A stretch of DNA of 64,000 nucleotides from Deltaproteobacteria bacterium (GTDB lineage Bacteria; Myxococcota_A; UBA796; SXON01), in contig CANFCK010000001.1 in assembly GCA_947445035.1 (NCBI GenBank), positions 362,044-426,043 of the forward strand, given 5' to 3'. Position 1 is the stretch's first letter; each line of letters begins with the position of its first letter. The notes under the pieces were generated by a model. It searched no databases. It saw only the letters and a program-made list of their open reading frames with translations, and was not told the origin of the DNA. Below are positions 45,562-53,940 of the stretch, piece by piece. A program made the position numbers and the translations under genes.

Positions 45562-46589
45562 CGGGTGAACCCCTCGACAAGGCGGGCCACTTCAAGCTCG
45601 GCTGCGGCCGCGGCCTGCTCCTCCAGGCCTTGGGTCTCCAGGCGCCCCACGTCGTCGTCGAGCCGATCCATGGCGCCCGAGGCGAGCTGGTGATCGACGG
45701 CACCCGCCAAATCGTTGAGCCGTCGAATCGCGGCGTCGACCTCTGCAAGCAAGTGCGCAGCGCTCTCGCCGTGGGGCCCCCCCGCTACGGCGACGACATC
45801 GTCATCCACCACATGGAGCGTCCCAGCGTGGTCGCCGAGCCAGGTGAGGTTGTCGGCGAGCCGGTCCATCCCAGCCAAAAGCTCGATGTGGGACGCCCGC
45901 GCCCGCGCCAGCTCCTCGTCCACCACCGCACGCATGGCGCTCTCGACCTCGGCCGCCGCCGGGGACGCGGGCACGATCGCGTCGAGGCCATCGAGTCGCT
46001 CGCGCACCTCCTCCAGGTAGTGGTGGATAGCCGCGGCGGCAAACGCGTACTGTCCGGCGGCGCTGGCGAGGGCTTCCCTGGACAAGCGTTTCCCCACGCC
46101 TGTCTCGGGCAACGCGCCGAGGTCGGGCCGCCGACGCCCGGTCACGGCAAGGTGGACCCGAAGCAGCAAAACCGCCCGCGTCCGCCAGACCAGCGTGATC
46201 ACCCGGCGCATCGACGCCGCACGACGGTCAAGGTGGCCAATGTCCTCTTCATACCGGGCGACGAGGTCGGCACGATCGGGCTTGGCGCCGAGGTCGATCC
46301 GCCGCTCGGTCAGCACGCGGAGCTGGTCTTGGACCGCGCCATGACGGTCGATCAGGCGAAGCTCCAACGCAGCAAGCCGCTCCGGGTAGGCGTTGAGGTC
46401 GGCGTCGATCGGTGGGGCTGGCTCGACCTTTCCGAGGAGCGGGAGCCGACGCACCACCGGCAGGCGACGGGCCACCGACACCGTCTTTTTTGCCAGTCGA
46501 TAGGCCCTGACGGCCGCGTACCCCGCCGCGAGCCCGCCGAGGGCGGCAAGGGCGGCGCCGAACAAGAGGAGGTTGGCGATCCAGCCCAT
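45558..46589 (-). CDS. membrane-anchored coiled-coil protein, unknown
   Basis: This 343-residue protein has one N-terminal transmembrane helix (MGWIANLLLFGAALAALGGL) followed by a basic segment (RLAKKTVSVARRL). A long helical Ala/Arg/Glu-rich domain follows (about 70-343) with heptad character (for example EEVRERLDGLDAI). No known family is recognised. It starts at the ATG at 46589 and is co-transcribed with the HAD gene. Confidence 0.7.
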   Translation of the reverse strand: MGWIANLLLFGAALAALGGLAAGYAAVRAYRLAKKTVSVARRLPVVRRLPLLGKVEPAPPIDADLNAYPERLAALELRLIDRHGAVQDQLRVLTERRIDLGAKPDRADLVARYEEDIGHLDRRAASMRRVITLVWRTRAVLLLRVHLAVTGRRRPDLGALPETGVGKRLSREALASAAGQYAFAAAAIHHYLEEVRERLDGLDAIVPASPAAAEVESAMRAVVDEELARARASHIELLAGMDRLADNLTWLGDHAGTLHVVDDDVVAVAGGPHGESAAHLLAEVDAAIRRLNDLAGAVDHQLASGAMDRLDDDVGRLETQGLEEQAAAAAELEVARLVEGFTR

Positions 46590-46622
46590 CGGCACGCCGC
46601 CTAACCTTGATACCGGCCCGGC

Positions 46623-47267
46623 GTGAAGCACCACCTCGTCGCCGCCTTCGTGCTCTGGCAGGCGCTGGCAATGCTGGCGTCGTCGCTGCCGTCCCCGGGC
46701 CGCGGCGTAAATCGTTCGTACTGGTCCGAACCGACGGTGCAGGCTGAGTTTCAGAGTTGGGCCGACATGCTCGGAACCGATCTGGTCACCTTCCAGGACC
46801 GGCTCTACGTGGTGGCCGTGAAGCTCCAAGCGACCGTTCGTGCCGCCAACGCCCCGTTTCGGGAGTGGCTGCGGGTCACCAACACCGTGCAGAGCTGGAA
46901 GATGTTCGTGGCTCCCCATCGTTTTCCCACGCGGCTGCAGCTGCGCGCCCGGCACGCAGACGGCTCGTGGGAGGTGGTGTACGAGGAGGGGGCGAATGAC
47001 GCACCGCGTTGGCGCGGCGAACGTTTTGCGACCGAACGGATGCGTGCGGCGGTGTTTGCCTGGGGCTGGCCCCAGAACAAGAAGCGCTGGTTCTCAGCCT
47101 GCTCGGGCTTCGCCGGGGAGTACTTCGCCGAGACGACGGACGTCGATGCCTTCCAGTGCCGCTTTGGCAAAGGGGCCAGCCTCTCGGCGGCGCAAGTCCT
47201 GGCGGGGGAACCGCTGAAGGAAGAGTGGGTTCTGGAGCGCACCGTCAACCGACCGGTGGCTCCGTGA
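46623..47267 (+). CDS. secreted or membrane-anchored partner of an HTTM-like protein
   Basis: This 214-residue protein starts at a GTG at 46623 with an N-terminal hydrophobic segment (LVAAFVLWQALAMLASSL). The rest is Trp- and Arg-rich and soluble. It contains RLQLRARHADGSWEVVYEEG and two Cys in CSGFAGEYFAE and FQCRFG. I recognise no family. It overlaps the following HTTM-like gene by 4 bases (GTGA), a strong sign they form one operon and probably one complex. Confidence 0.65.
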   Translation: MKHHLVAAFVLWQALAMLASSLPSPGRGVNRSYWSEPTVQAEFQSWADMLGTDLVTFQDRLYVVAVKLQATVRAANAPFREWLRVTNTVQSWKMFVAPHRFPTRLQLRARHADGSWEVVYEEGANDAPRWRGERFATERMRAAVFAWGWPQNKKRWFSACSGFAGEYFAETTDVDAFQCRFGKGASLSAAQVLAGEPLKEEWVLERTVNRPVAP

Positions 47268-48274
47268 GCGCGACGCGGCCTTGGTTGTGGAGCCGCTGGG
47301 CCGACGCGACAGCGCGGCGGGAGCCGGCCAACGCCGTGGCCGTGGTGCGCATCGTGATCGGCCTGTCGATCGTCGCGCACCTGCTTCGTTTGTTGTGGAC
47401 CGAAACCTGGCGGTGGGTATGGCTGCCGCCCGTGCACGGGGGGCTGGTGCCGCTCAACAGCGGGCCGCTCGACTGGGTCGGAGGGGCGACGCCGCCATTG
47501 GTCCTGGGCGTCATCGTCGCCACGCTCGTGTCCAGCGCTGCGCTCGCGATTGGGGTCCTGACGCCCGGCGCGGCCGTCGTCACCGCGCTGGGGTGGGCGG
47601 TCCTGGTGGGGTTGGGTCCCAACGCGGGAGGCTCTTACGACTTCCTTGGCGCCAACATCCTTTTTTTGCTCATCTTCGCGGGGTCGGGCCGGGCGTGGTC
47701 CCTCGATGCGTGGTGGCGGGCTCGACGCGGGCCAGCGCCCCTGGACGCGCCCGTCTGGCCGCGGTGGCTCATGGTCTGGCAGCTGGTGGTCATGTACGAC
47801 ACCACGGCGTGGCAGAAGGTGTCCTCCAGTTGGGTCCTTGGCGGCCCCGCGGACGCCCTTTGGTACATCCTGCAACAGCCCACGTGGCACCGCTTCGAGA
47901 TGGCGTGGTTGGCGCCGCTCTACCCGCTGACCCAAGTCATGACGGTGAGCACGTGGTTGTGGGAGCATGCCTCGCCGATCATCCTGATTGCGGCGTGGTT
48001 TCGGGCGACGCGGGGCCGCGCCGGGTGGTTCCGGGCGCAGTGCAACCGGGTGGACGCGCGGCTTCCGTACCTGGCCTTCGGGGTGCTCATGCATCTGTCG
48101 ATCGAGGCCACGTTGGACGTCGGCTGTTTCTCGTCGTTCACGTTCGCGTTGTATGCGGCGTGTTTTTCAGGAGACGAGTGGAGCAACATCAGCCGCGCTC
48201 GCCGGACCAAAGGGCCGCCTCACGTCAAACCGGCCACGGTGACAGCACCAACCCTTCAGTCCAGGGTGCGGTGA
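47264..48274 (+). CDS. HTTM-domain (vitamin K-dependent carboxylase-like) membrane protein
   Basis: This 336-residue multi-pass protein begins with a cytosolic stretch and then RIVIGLSIVAHLLRLLW. Later helices include LGANILFLLIFAGSG, WLMVWQLVVMYDTTAWQKVS, YLAFGVLMHLSIEATLDVG. The layout of helices and the WQKVSSSW motif fit the HTTM domain that defines gamma-carboxylase-like membrane proteins. Bacterial members with a small upstream partner are common but unexplained. The 3' end overlaps the convergent lipoprotein gene by 50 bases. Confidence 0.72.
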   Translation: MSATRPWLWSRWADATARREPANAVAVVRIVIGLSIVAHLLRLLWTETWRWVWLPPVHGGLVPLNSGPLDWVGGATPPLVLGVIVATLVSSAALAIGVLTPGAAVVTALGWAVLVGLGPNAGGSYDFLGANILFLLIFAGSGRAWSLDAWWRARRGPAPLDAPVWPRWLMVWQLVVMYDTTAWQKVSSSWVLGGPADALWYILQQPTWHRFEMAWLAPLYPLTQVMTVSTWLWEHASPIILIAAWFRATRGRAGWFRAQCNRVDARLPYLAFGVLMHLSIEATLDVGCFSSFTFALYAACFSGDEWSNISRARRTKGPPHVKPATVTAPTLQSRVR

Positions 48275-49217
48275 TGTCCTCGCCGATCATGTGGATGCAG
48301 TAGGGCTCGGCGTCTGGACAGGGGATGCAGACGACGCCGAAGTCTGTCGCGAAGGAGCAGACGGCGTCGTCGGTGTCGGGGAGGCTCAAAAGGGGTCCCA
48401 GGCCGCGCGAGTCGACCAGGGTATCGACATGTCCGTACTCGATGGCGCTGCCGTCGGGCGCGAAGACCCCGTCGAAGAGAAAGTCGTACAGCTTGATGTC
48501 GGTCTTGGGGATTGACGAGTTCTCGAAGACAATGGTCAGCGCGTCGATCGAGGTGGTGAAGAATGGCGCAGCCGTGAAGTCCGCCGTCGGGAAGTCCCAG
48601 GTGTCGGTCTCGTCGAGCTGTTCGAGCCCATCGGAGTTGTAGTCGAGTACAGCACCCAACAGTTCGAGCTGCGTGTCGTCGGCGAACTGGACCATGAACC
48701 CCAAGGGCGTGACCAGGCTGGCGTCCCCGAGGATTTCCAGCGCCGGCGGCTCGACGATCTCGGCGTCGCGCAGCGCGAACGAGAAGGTGCGGTTGGTGAG
48801 CTCGTCTGGGGTCACGGTAAGCGGCGTGCCGATGGACGACGTGGTGAACGCGGTGTCCGTCGTGACGTCGCACAGCTCGGCGTGGATCGTGTACGTCGTG
48901 CTTGGCGTCAGCACGCCGGTCAAGGTCAGCAGCGTGCCCGCCGCGTCCCAGCTTGCGGCCAGGGGCGCCGCCGCGCCGGCCGAATCGCGCACCTCCACCA
49001 CCGCGGCGGCACCATCACCATCGAAGCTGACATACACCGGCTCGCGGTAGTACACCCCGACGGCGCCGTCGGTGGGCGACAGGCTGATCACGTGAGTGAG
49101 GCACGCGTTGGAGTCGGCGGTGTCGTCGATCCCGGCGCTGTCGTTTTTGGCCCCGCTGTCGTCGGTTTCGGTGGGGCAGGCGTTCAGCAACAGAGTGGCG
49201 AAAGCGAGTCGCATCAT
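48225..49217 (-). CDS. lipoprotein with bacterial Ig-like domain
   Basis: This 330-residue protein has the lipobox FATLLLNAC in a signal from the ATG at 49217. The linker is Thr/Asp/Ser-rich (DDSGAKNDSAG). A Big_5-like Ig domain (about 40-135) shows ISLSPTDGAVGVYYREPVYV and GVLTPSTTYTIHAELCD. The remainder is beta-rich with Asp residues and ends with Cys pairs (CSFATDFGVVCIPC). It is probably surface-exposed. Its start overlaps the upstream gene stop by 4 bases. Confidence 0.75.
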   Translation of the reverse strand: MMRLAFATLLLNACPTETDDSGAKNDSAGIDDTADSNACLTHVISLSPTDGAVGVYYREPVYVSFDGDGAAAVVEVRDSAGAAAPLAASWDAAGTLLTLTGVLTPSTTYTIHAELCDVTTDTAFTTSSIGTPLTVTPDELTNRTFSFALRDAEIVEPPALEILGDASLVTPLGFMVQFADDTQLELLGAVLDYNSDGLEQLDETDTWDFPTADFTAAPFFTTSIDALTIVFENSSIPKTDIKLYDFLFDGVFAPDGSAIEYGHVDTLVDSRGLGPLLSLPDTDDAVCSFATDFGVVCIPCPDAEPYCIHMIGEDITAPWTEGLVLSPWPV

Positions 49218-50239
49218 TTGTCCTGGTTGGAGAAAGAACACTCGAAGGTGTACCAGTGAAACATCGAGCCTGCGCTTTCGTCGTAGTCGTGGACGCGCAT
49301 ATTGAAGGTGCTGAAGTCGATCGAGCCGGCGGGCCAGTTGTCCGGGTCGTTCAGACGGTCCTCGGCGATGAAGGTCTCGGCTCGGGTGATCAGGTGAGCA
49401 ATATCATATTCGAACCAGGCATCTTCGCTGCCGGTCCGCGCGTCGACCCCCTCGTCCCAGACCCGCATTCCGAGCGTTCCCCCCCAGAACAGCTCCATCT
49501 CCATGTTCGCGGCGGAGCCGTACTCCATGGCCTTGGTGCCACAAGCCATGTGAGTGGAGTCGGCCGGGATCGTCATCTGGTACCAGTCGTCGTCGCCAGG
49601 ATCGCTGAGAACGCCGGCGTAACGGGCCCCTTCGACCAGGGGCATGGCCTCCGCGACTCGGTCGTTGGGCTCAAGCTCGGTGAGGTCCGTGCTGATGGGC
49701 GCCTTGATCTCGGACACCCGCAACCACCAGCCGTATTCCTCGCCAAATCCGCCCCCCCGCTCCCCGAGGAAAACCAGGTATTCCCCTGAGACCTCCGCGT
49801 AAAAGACGCTGAGCGGATCGCCGCTGCCGTACCGGCCAATCTGTTTTACCGTCTCGTCGGCGTCGGGCATGCTGACGATGTGGTCGATGTCAGCCGACGA
49901 TCCGCGCGCTTCCGCCTGGGTGTCGACGCGGAGCCAACCGGTCTGGTCGGTGGTGAAGTGGTAGTACTCGCGGTCCCCGGAGACGTCAACATAGCCACAA
50001 GCCCAGGTTTCCAGCGGCAGGGTGACGATCTGCGTGTAGTCGTTGTCGAAGTTCTCGTCTTCGACTTCTTCGAGCTGACATCGGCCCGGAAGCGCATCGC
50101 CGGTGTCTTCGGCCGCGGTGTCGCCGGTGTCGTCCGCGCTGTCGGTGTCGGGGTCCTGGGGGGGCTGCGACACGTCCGCATCGCTCTCCGAGGGGAGTTC
50201 GAAGCAGCCGCGGCAACCGATGAGCAGGAGCCAGATCAC
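49214..50239 (-). CDS. lipoprotein with PPC-like beta domains
   Basis: This 341-residue protein has lipobox LLLIGC and a long Asp/Thr/Glu/Pro linker (about 15-50). Two beta domains resemble pre-peptidase C-terminal (PPC) folds, with DREYYHFTTDQTGWLRVDT and ELEPNDRVAEAMPLVEGARY followed by DPGDDDWYQMTIP. PPC-like domains are common in secreted proteins. It is co-transcribed with the next lipoprotein gene, and divergent from a third at 50289. Confidence 0.75.
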   Translation of the reverse strand: MIWLLLIGCRGCFELPSESDADVSQPPQDPDTDSADDTGDTAAEDTGDALPGRCQLEEVEDENFDNDYTQIVTLPLETWACGYVDVSGDREYYHFTTDQTGWLRVDTQAEARGSSADIDHIVSMPDADETVKQIGRYGSGDPLSVFYAEVSGEYLVFLGERGGGFGEEYGWWLRVSEIKAPISTDLTELEPNDRVAEAMPLVEGARYAGVLSDPGDDDWYQMTIPADSTHMACGTKAMEYGSAANMEMELFWGGTLGMRVWDEGVDARTGSEDAWFEYDIAHLITRAETFIAEDRLNDPDNWPAGSIDFSTFNMRVHDYDESAGSMFHWYTFECSFSNQDK

Positions 50240-50288
50240 GCCTCAGCTTACCCCGACACCGCGGGCTATGCTGGTTGTGGAGACGGAC

Positions 50289-51815
50289 ATGAGGGACGCC
50301 GTGCACTTCTTCGCCCTGGCTGTGCTGGTGGGCTGTGACAGCAGCGACCAGGCGGTCAATCGGGTCTACCCGGACATGGTCGTCGCCCCGGCCTCGGTCG
50401 ACTTCGGCGACGTCGCGGTCGACTTCACCGGAGCCACTTCGATCCAGGTGATCAACGCGGGCCTCGCCGCCTTGGAGATCGAGTCGGTCACCCTCAGCGG
50501 CGCCGATGCTGACGCCTTTTCAGTGACGGTCGAGGTGCCCCTCAGCCTCGCCAAGGACGAGGTCGCCTCGCTCGGTGTGGTCTTCGCTCCGGCCACATAC
50601 CTTCCCTACGCGGCCGAGTTGACGATTGTCAGCAACGACGAAGAGCACCCGACCCTGATCATCCCGCTGAGCGGGGTCGGCATCTACGCCCCCACCCCCG
50701 ACATCGCGGTCGATCCCCTCTCGATAGACTTCGGTGCGGTCGCCGTCGGCACCACCGCGGTCGCCACCCTCGGCATCGCCAACGCGGGGCAGGCCACGCT
50801 CACGCTCACCAGCGCCGAGCAGCACGGCAGCGGCGCGTTCGCCATCATCGGCGCCAATCCGTCCGGCTTCTCGATCCCGCCTGGTCAATCACAGCAGTTG
50901 GTGTGGTCGTACACCCCATACGTCGAAGCCGGCGACAACGGTACGTTCATCATCCAAAGCAACGACCCCGACGAACCCGAGCTCATCGTGTACCTGCTCG
51001 GCAACGGGGGCGGCGACTTCGTGTACCCGGAAGCGATCATCGACTGCAACACGCCGATCGAGCCGCGCCGACTGGTCTGGCTCGATGGACGCGACAGCAC
51101 CGATCCGGAGGGGCTGGCGCTCACCTACGCATGGACCCTCGAAGGGGTCCCCGCCGGCTCTGCCGTCAATGCCATCACCGACCCTGGGCAGAACCTCGCG
51201 TCCTTCATCTCCGACATCGCCGGGGAGTACACGGTCGGCCTCGTGGTCACCAACACCTCCGGCATCTCCTCGGCCAAACGGTCTTGCAAGATGGAGGCGA
51301 TCCCGCAGGAGGAGTTCCATGCCGAGCTGTCCTGGAACACCCCCAACGCCGACCTGGACCTGCACGTGATGTGGGAGGAGGCCGACTTCTTCTCGGTCCC
51401 AGGCGATTGCACCTTCTGCAATCAGGTCCCCGACTGGGGCGTGCTGATCGACACCACGGACGACCCGTCTCTGGACATCGACGCCACCAGCGGCTTTGGA
51501 CCGGAAAACATCAACATCGACCTCCCGATCGATGGCGCCTACTCTCTGCTGGTGCACTACTACGACGATCACACCGACGCGAGCGTGCTGGCGACGGTCC
51601 GGTTCTACGCCTACGGGGTGCTCGTCCACGAGGCTTCGCAGACCATGGCATACAACTACACCTGGGAGGTCGGGCAGGTGAACTGGCCCGAGGGTACCGT
51701 GGGGGTCACCGGGGTGTACCGCAAGAACTACGAATACGACGAAAACGGCGACGCGCTTTTGCAGGAAGACGGCGTCACCAATGTGGCAGGGCCGCGGAAC
51801 TGTTCGAGCGAGTAG
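50289..51815 (+). CDS. lipoprotein with HYDIN/ASPM-type beta domains
   Basis: This 508-residue protein starts at the ATG at 50289 with lipobox ALAVLVGC. Two choice-of-anchor/ASPM-SPD-2-Hydin-like domains follow: VAPASVDFGDVAVDFTGAT and VDPLSIDFGAVAVGTTAVAT. A PKD-like section (about 250-335, DSTDPEGLALTYAWTL) comes next. A final domain (about 340-500) has DLDLHVMWEEADFFSVPGD, recalling secreted DUF-type domains in Myxococcota. It is a surface protein of unknown role. Its 3' end touches the broken M48 gene. Confidence 0.8.
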   Translation: MRDAVHFFALAVLVGCDSSDQAVNRVYPDMVVAPASVDFGDVAVDFTGATSIQVINAGLAALEIESVTLSGADADAFSVTVEVPLSLAKDEVASLGVVFAPATYLPYAAELTIVSNDEEHPTLIIPLSGVGIYAPTPDIAVDPLSIDFGAVAVGTTAVATLGIANAGQATLTLTSAEQHGSGAFAIIGANPSGFSIPPGQSQQLVWSYTPYVEAGDNGTFIIQSNDPDEPELIVYLLGNGGGDFVYPEAIIDCNTPIEPRRLVWLDGRDSTDPEGLALTYAWTLEGVPAGSAVNAITDPGQNLASFISDIAGEYTVGLVVTNTSGISSAKRSCKMEAIPQEEFHAELSWNTPNADLDLHVMWEEADFFSVPGDCTFCNQVPDWGVLIDTTDDPSLDIDATSGFGPENINIDLPIDGAYSLLVHYYDDHTDASVLATVRFYAYGVLVHEASQTMAYNYTWEVGQVNWPEGTVGVTGVYRKNYEYDENGDALLQEDGVTNVAGPRNCSSE

Positions 51816-52239
51816 GCTACGGCGCGACGTACCGCGGCGTTGACCCGGTTGGTGAGGAAAAACCCGGTGCGGCCGCGGGGCGCCGACCTCGTCGGCGACG
51901 CGGTCGATGAACTCGAAGAGCTTGGGTTCGTCCGCCCGCTTGACCTCGTCGGAGGTGTCCGGGCCCTCGCCCTTGACGAAGAACAGGCCCTTCACCAGGA
52001 ACGCGAACAGGAAAAGCGCCGGAATCGCCGCGAACCAGGCCCAGAACGCCTCCCCACCCCGCCCGGTCTGGATGAGCACACCACGCGGTGTGGGCGAACC
52101 ACCACGCCATGCCCAGGTACAACAGGACGAAGGCGGCGAGCGTGGCGACCGCAACGGCAACGTGCCGCTGGTAGGCTCGGGTAGGCGGGGTGAATTCGGC
52201 CGGGACGGACGGCGGCGCACTCGGATAGGGGAAGTCCAT
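51816..52239 (-). pseudogene. M48-family peptidase, truncated and frameshifted
   Basis: From the ATG at 52239 the first frame reads MDFPYPSAPPSVPAEFTPPT and a transmembrane helix. A second frame takes over near 52080 (AFWAWFAAIPALFLFAFLVK, then EPKLFEFIDRVADEVGAPRP). A third begins near 51865 at a five-T run (FLTNRVNAAV). This is the N-terminal membrane region and pre-catalytic part of M48 peptidases that normally continue with HEXXH, but the sequence ends where the lipoprotein gene stops. The catalytic domain is missing, so the gene is dead. Confidence 0.7.
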
Positions 52240-52281
52240 GGTTGGCAAGTATCTTACGACGTTCAACGAGGGCGACGCCCG

Positions 52282-53940
52282 GTGATCCCTCGGGTCTTGA
52301 TCGTCTACGCGAACCCGGCGGTGACCGCATCCCCGGTGCCGCCGTACGGCGCCGAGCGCATCGCGCAGGCGATGAGGCTGGCCGGGTGCGATGCCCGGGT
52401 GGTTTCGCCGTGGATGGAGCCGGGCGCGCTGGCTGCTTTTCGACAGGCGGTGTCGGCGTTTCAGCCCCATCTGGTCGCTTTCTCCATTCGCAACCTGGAT
52501 GATGCGCTGGTGGTGCGCAGCGGTGACGGACCGACCGCGCTCGACACCACGTTCTACCTGCCGGCGATCCGCCCGTTGGTCCAGGCGACGAAGCGGCGCG
52601 GCTTGCCGATCCTGCTCGGCGGGGCGGGATTCTCGGCGTGTCCGGACGGCGTGCTGACCTATCTGGACACCGAGGTGGGGGTGGTGGGCGCGGCCGATGA
52701 CCTTGCGTGGCGACTGGGACGAGCGCTGGTGCAGGGCGTCCCATTCGCGCAGGCGCTTCCGGATGATCCTCGGGCGCTTCGTCGCGGTGCGGCGGTGGCG
52801 CTCCAGGCTGACCGCGAGACCCCGTTCCGCTCGGTGCCCGGCCCCACGCCGCGCGACGCCAGTTGGCTGACCCTCGCCCGCCGTCGCGATGGCCGCGTCC
52901 CGGTGGCGCTGTCCGCCGGCTGCGACCGTCGCTGCCACTTCTGCGTCGAAGGGAGCTTCGTCGGGGGCGCCGTCCGCCCGCGTCCGCTGGATGAAGTCCT
53001 CGCTGAGCTTCGCCTGCTCCGAAGCGCCGGCGTGCGCCGCATCTGGCTCGCGGCCAGCGAGCTCAACGTGCCCGACGCCCGCCACGCCACGGCCGTCCTC
53101 CGCGCGATCGCGACGACCGGGCTCGACCTCGACGTCAGCGGTTTCTTGCAGCCGGCGCCCGTCGACGACGCGCTTCTGGACGCGTTCGAGGCCCTGGGTG
53201 TCGACCCGAGCACGCTGTCCTGGGAGCTGGGCCACCTCGACGACAGGCTCCTGCGCGCCGGCGCCGGCCCCACCAACCGAGCCAGCATCGACGCCCTGGT
53301 GGACCGTTACCTCCGCCGCGGCCACCGCACCCTCGGGGGCAGCGTGCTCCTCGGCGCCCATCCCATAGAGGACGACGCGAGCATCGATTCCGCCATCGCC
53401 GCGGCCCGCGAGATTGACCGGGCCCTTCCCGAGGGGCTTGGCCTCGGGTGGGCGGCGGGGGGCCGGGTCTACGCCAATGCGCCGCTGGGCCGGTGGGTGG
53501 CCGCGCACCTTCTGGAGGCACGCCCGCACCTGGTCGGAAGGCTGACGCCTGGCTTCGCGGCGCCGCTGGTGTACTGCCGGCCGGGGACGCCGCGGGCGCT
53601 GTTTCGGCGGGTGGCGGCGGGCCTGGCCGGCTGTCGTGGGGCGATGCAGTCGCTCAACGCCGAGACGGTGCTGGCGCCCGCCGCGTTGGAGGTGGAGCGC
53701 TGGGTCAACCGCGCAATCCTAGCCGCGGAAGCGGGGAACGTACCCGTCGCGGTGCGGGCGTGCCGGGCGGCGCTGCGCCGGCGGCCGACCCACCCGGAGG
53801 CGCTCAAACAACTGGGTCTTTTGCAGGCGAACGCGCTGGGACAGCGAGCCGCGGCGGCGGCGACCTTCGGCCGCCTCCGCGCCCAGCTGACCGGGGCGGC
53901 CGCCGCCGAGGTGGACGAGGTGCTAGTTCGCTTGCGGTGA
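52282..53940 (+). CDS. B12-binding/radical-SAM enzyme
   Basis: This 552-residue protein starts at a GTG at 52282. Residues 1-170 form a cobalamin-binding-type Rossmann region (VLIVYANPAVTASPVPPYGA; LLGGAGFSACPDGVL). The radical-SAM core follows, with the cluster motif CDRRCHFC (CX3CX2C) in VALSAGCDRRCHFCVEGSFV. The C-terminal third ends in a TPR-like helical segment. This class catalyses radical methylations, cyclisations and ring contractions. The substrate is unknown. It is convergent with another radical-SAM gene, overlapping by 18 bases. Confidence 0.82.
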   Translation: MIPRVLIVYANPAVTASPVPPYGAERIAQAMRLAGCDARVVSPWMEPGALAAFRQAVSAFQPHLVAFSIRNLDDALVVRSGDGPTALDTTFYLPAIRPLVQATKRRGLPILLGGAGFSACPDGVLTYLDTEVGVVGAADDLAWRLGRALVQGVPFAQALPDDPRALRRGAAVALQADRETPFRSVPGPTPRDASWLTLARRRDGRVPVALSAGCDRRCHFCVEGSFVGGAVRPRPLDEVLAELRLLRSAGVRRIWLAASELNVPDARHATAVLRAIATTGLDLDVSGFLQPAPVDDALLDAFEALGVDPSTLSWELGHLDDRLLRAGAGPTNRASIDALVDRYLRRGHRTLGGSVLLGAHPIEDDASIDSAIAAAREIDRALPEGLGLGWAAGGRVYANAPLGRWVAAHLLEARPHLVGRLTPGFAAPLVYCRPGTPRALFRRVAAGLAGCRGAMQSLNAETVLAPAALEVERWVNRAILAAEAGNVPVAVRACRAALRRRPTHPEALKQLGLLQANALGQRAAAAATFGRLRAQLTGAAAAEVDEVLVRLR

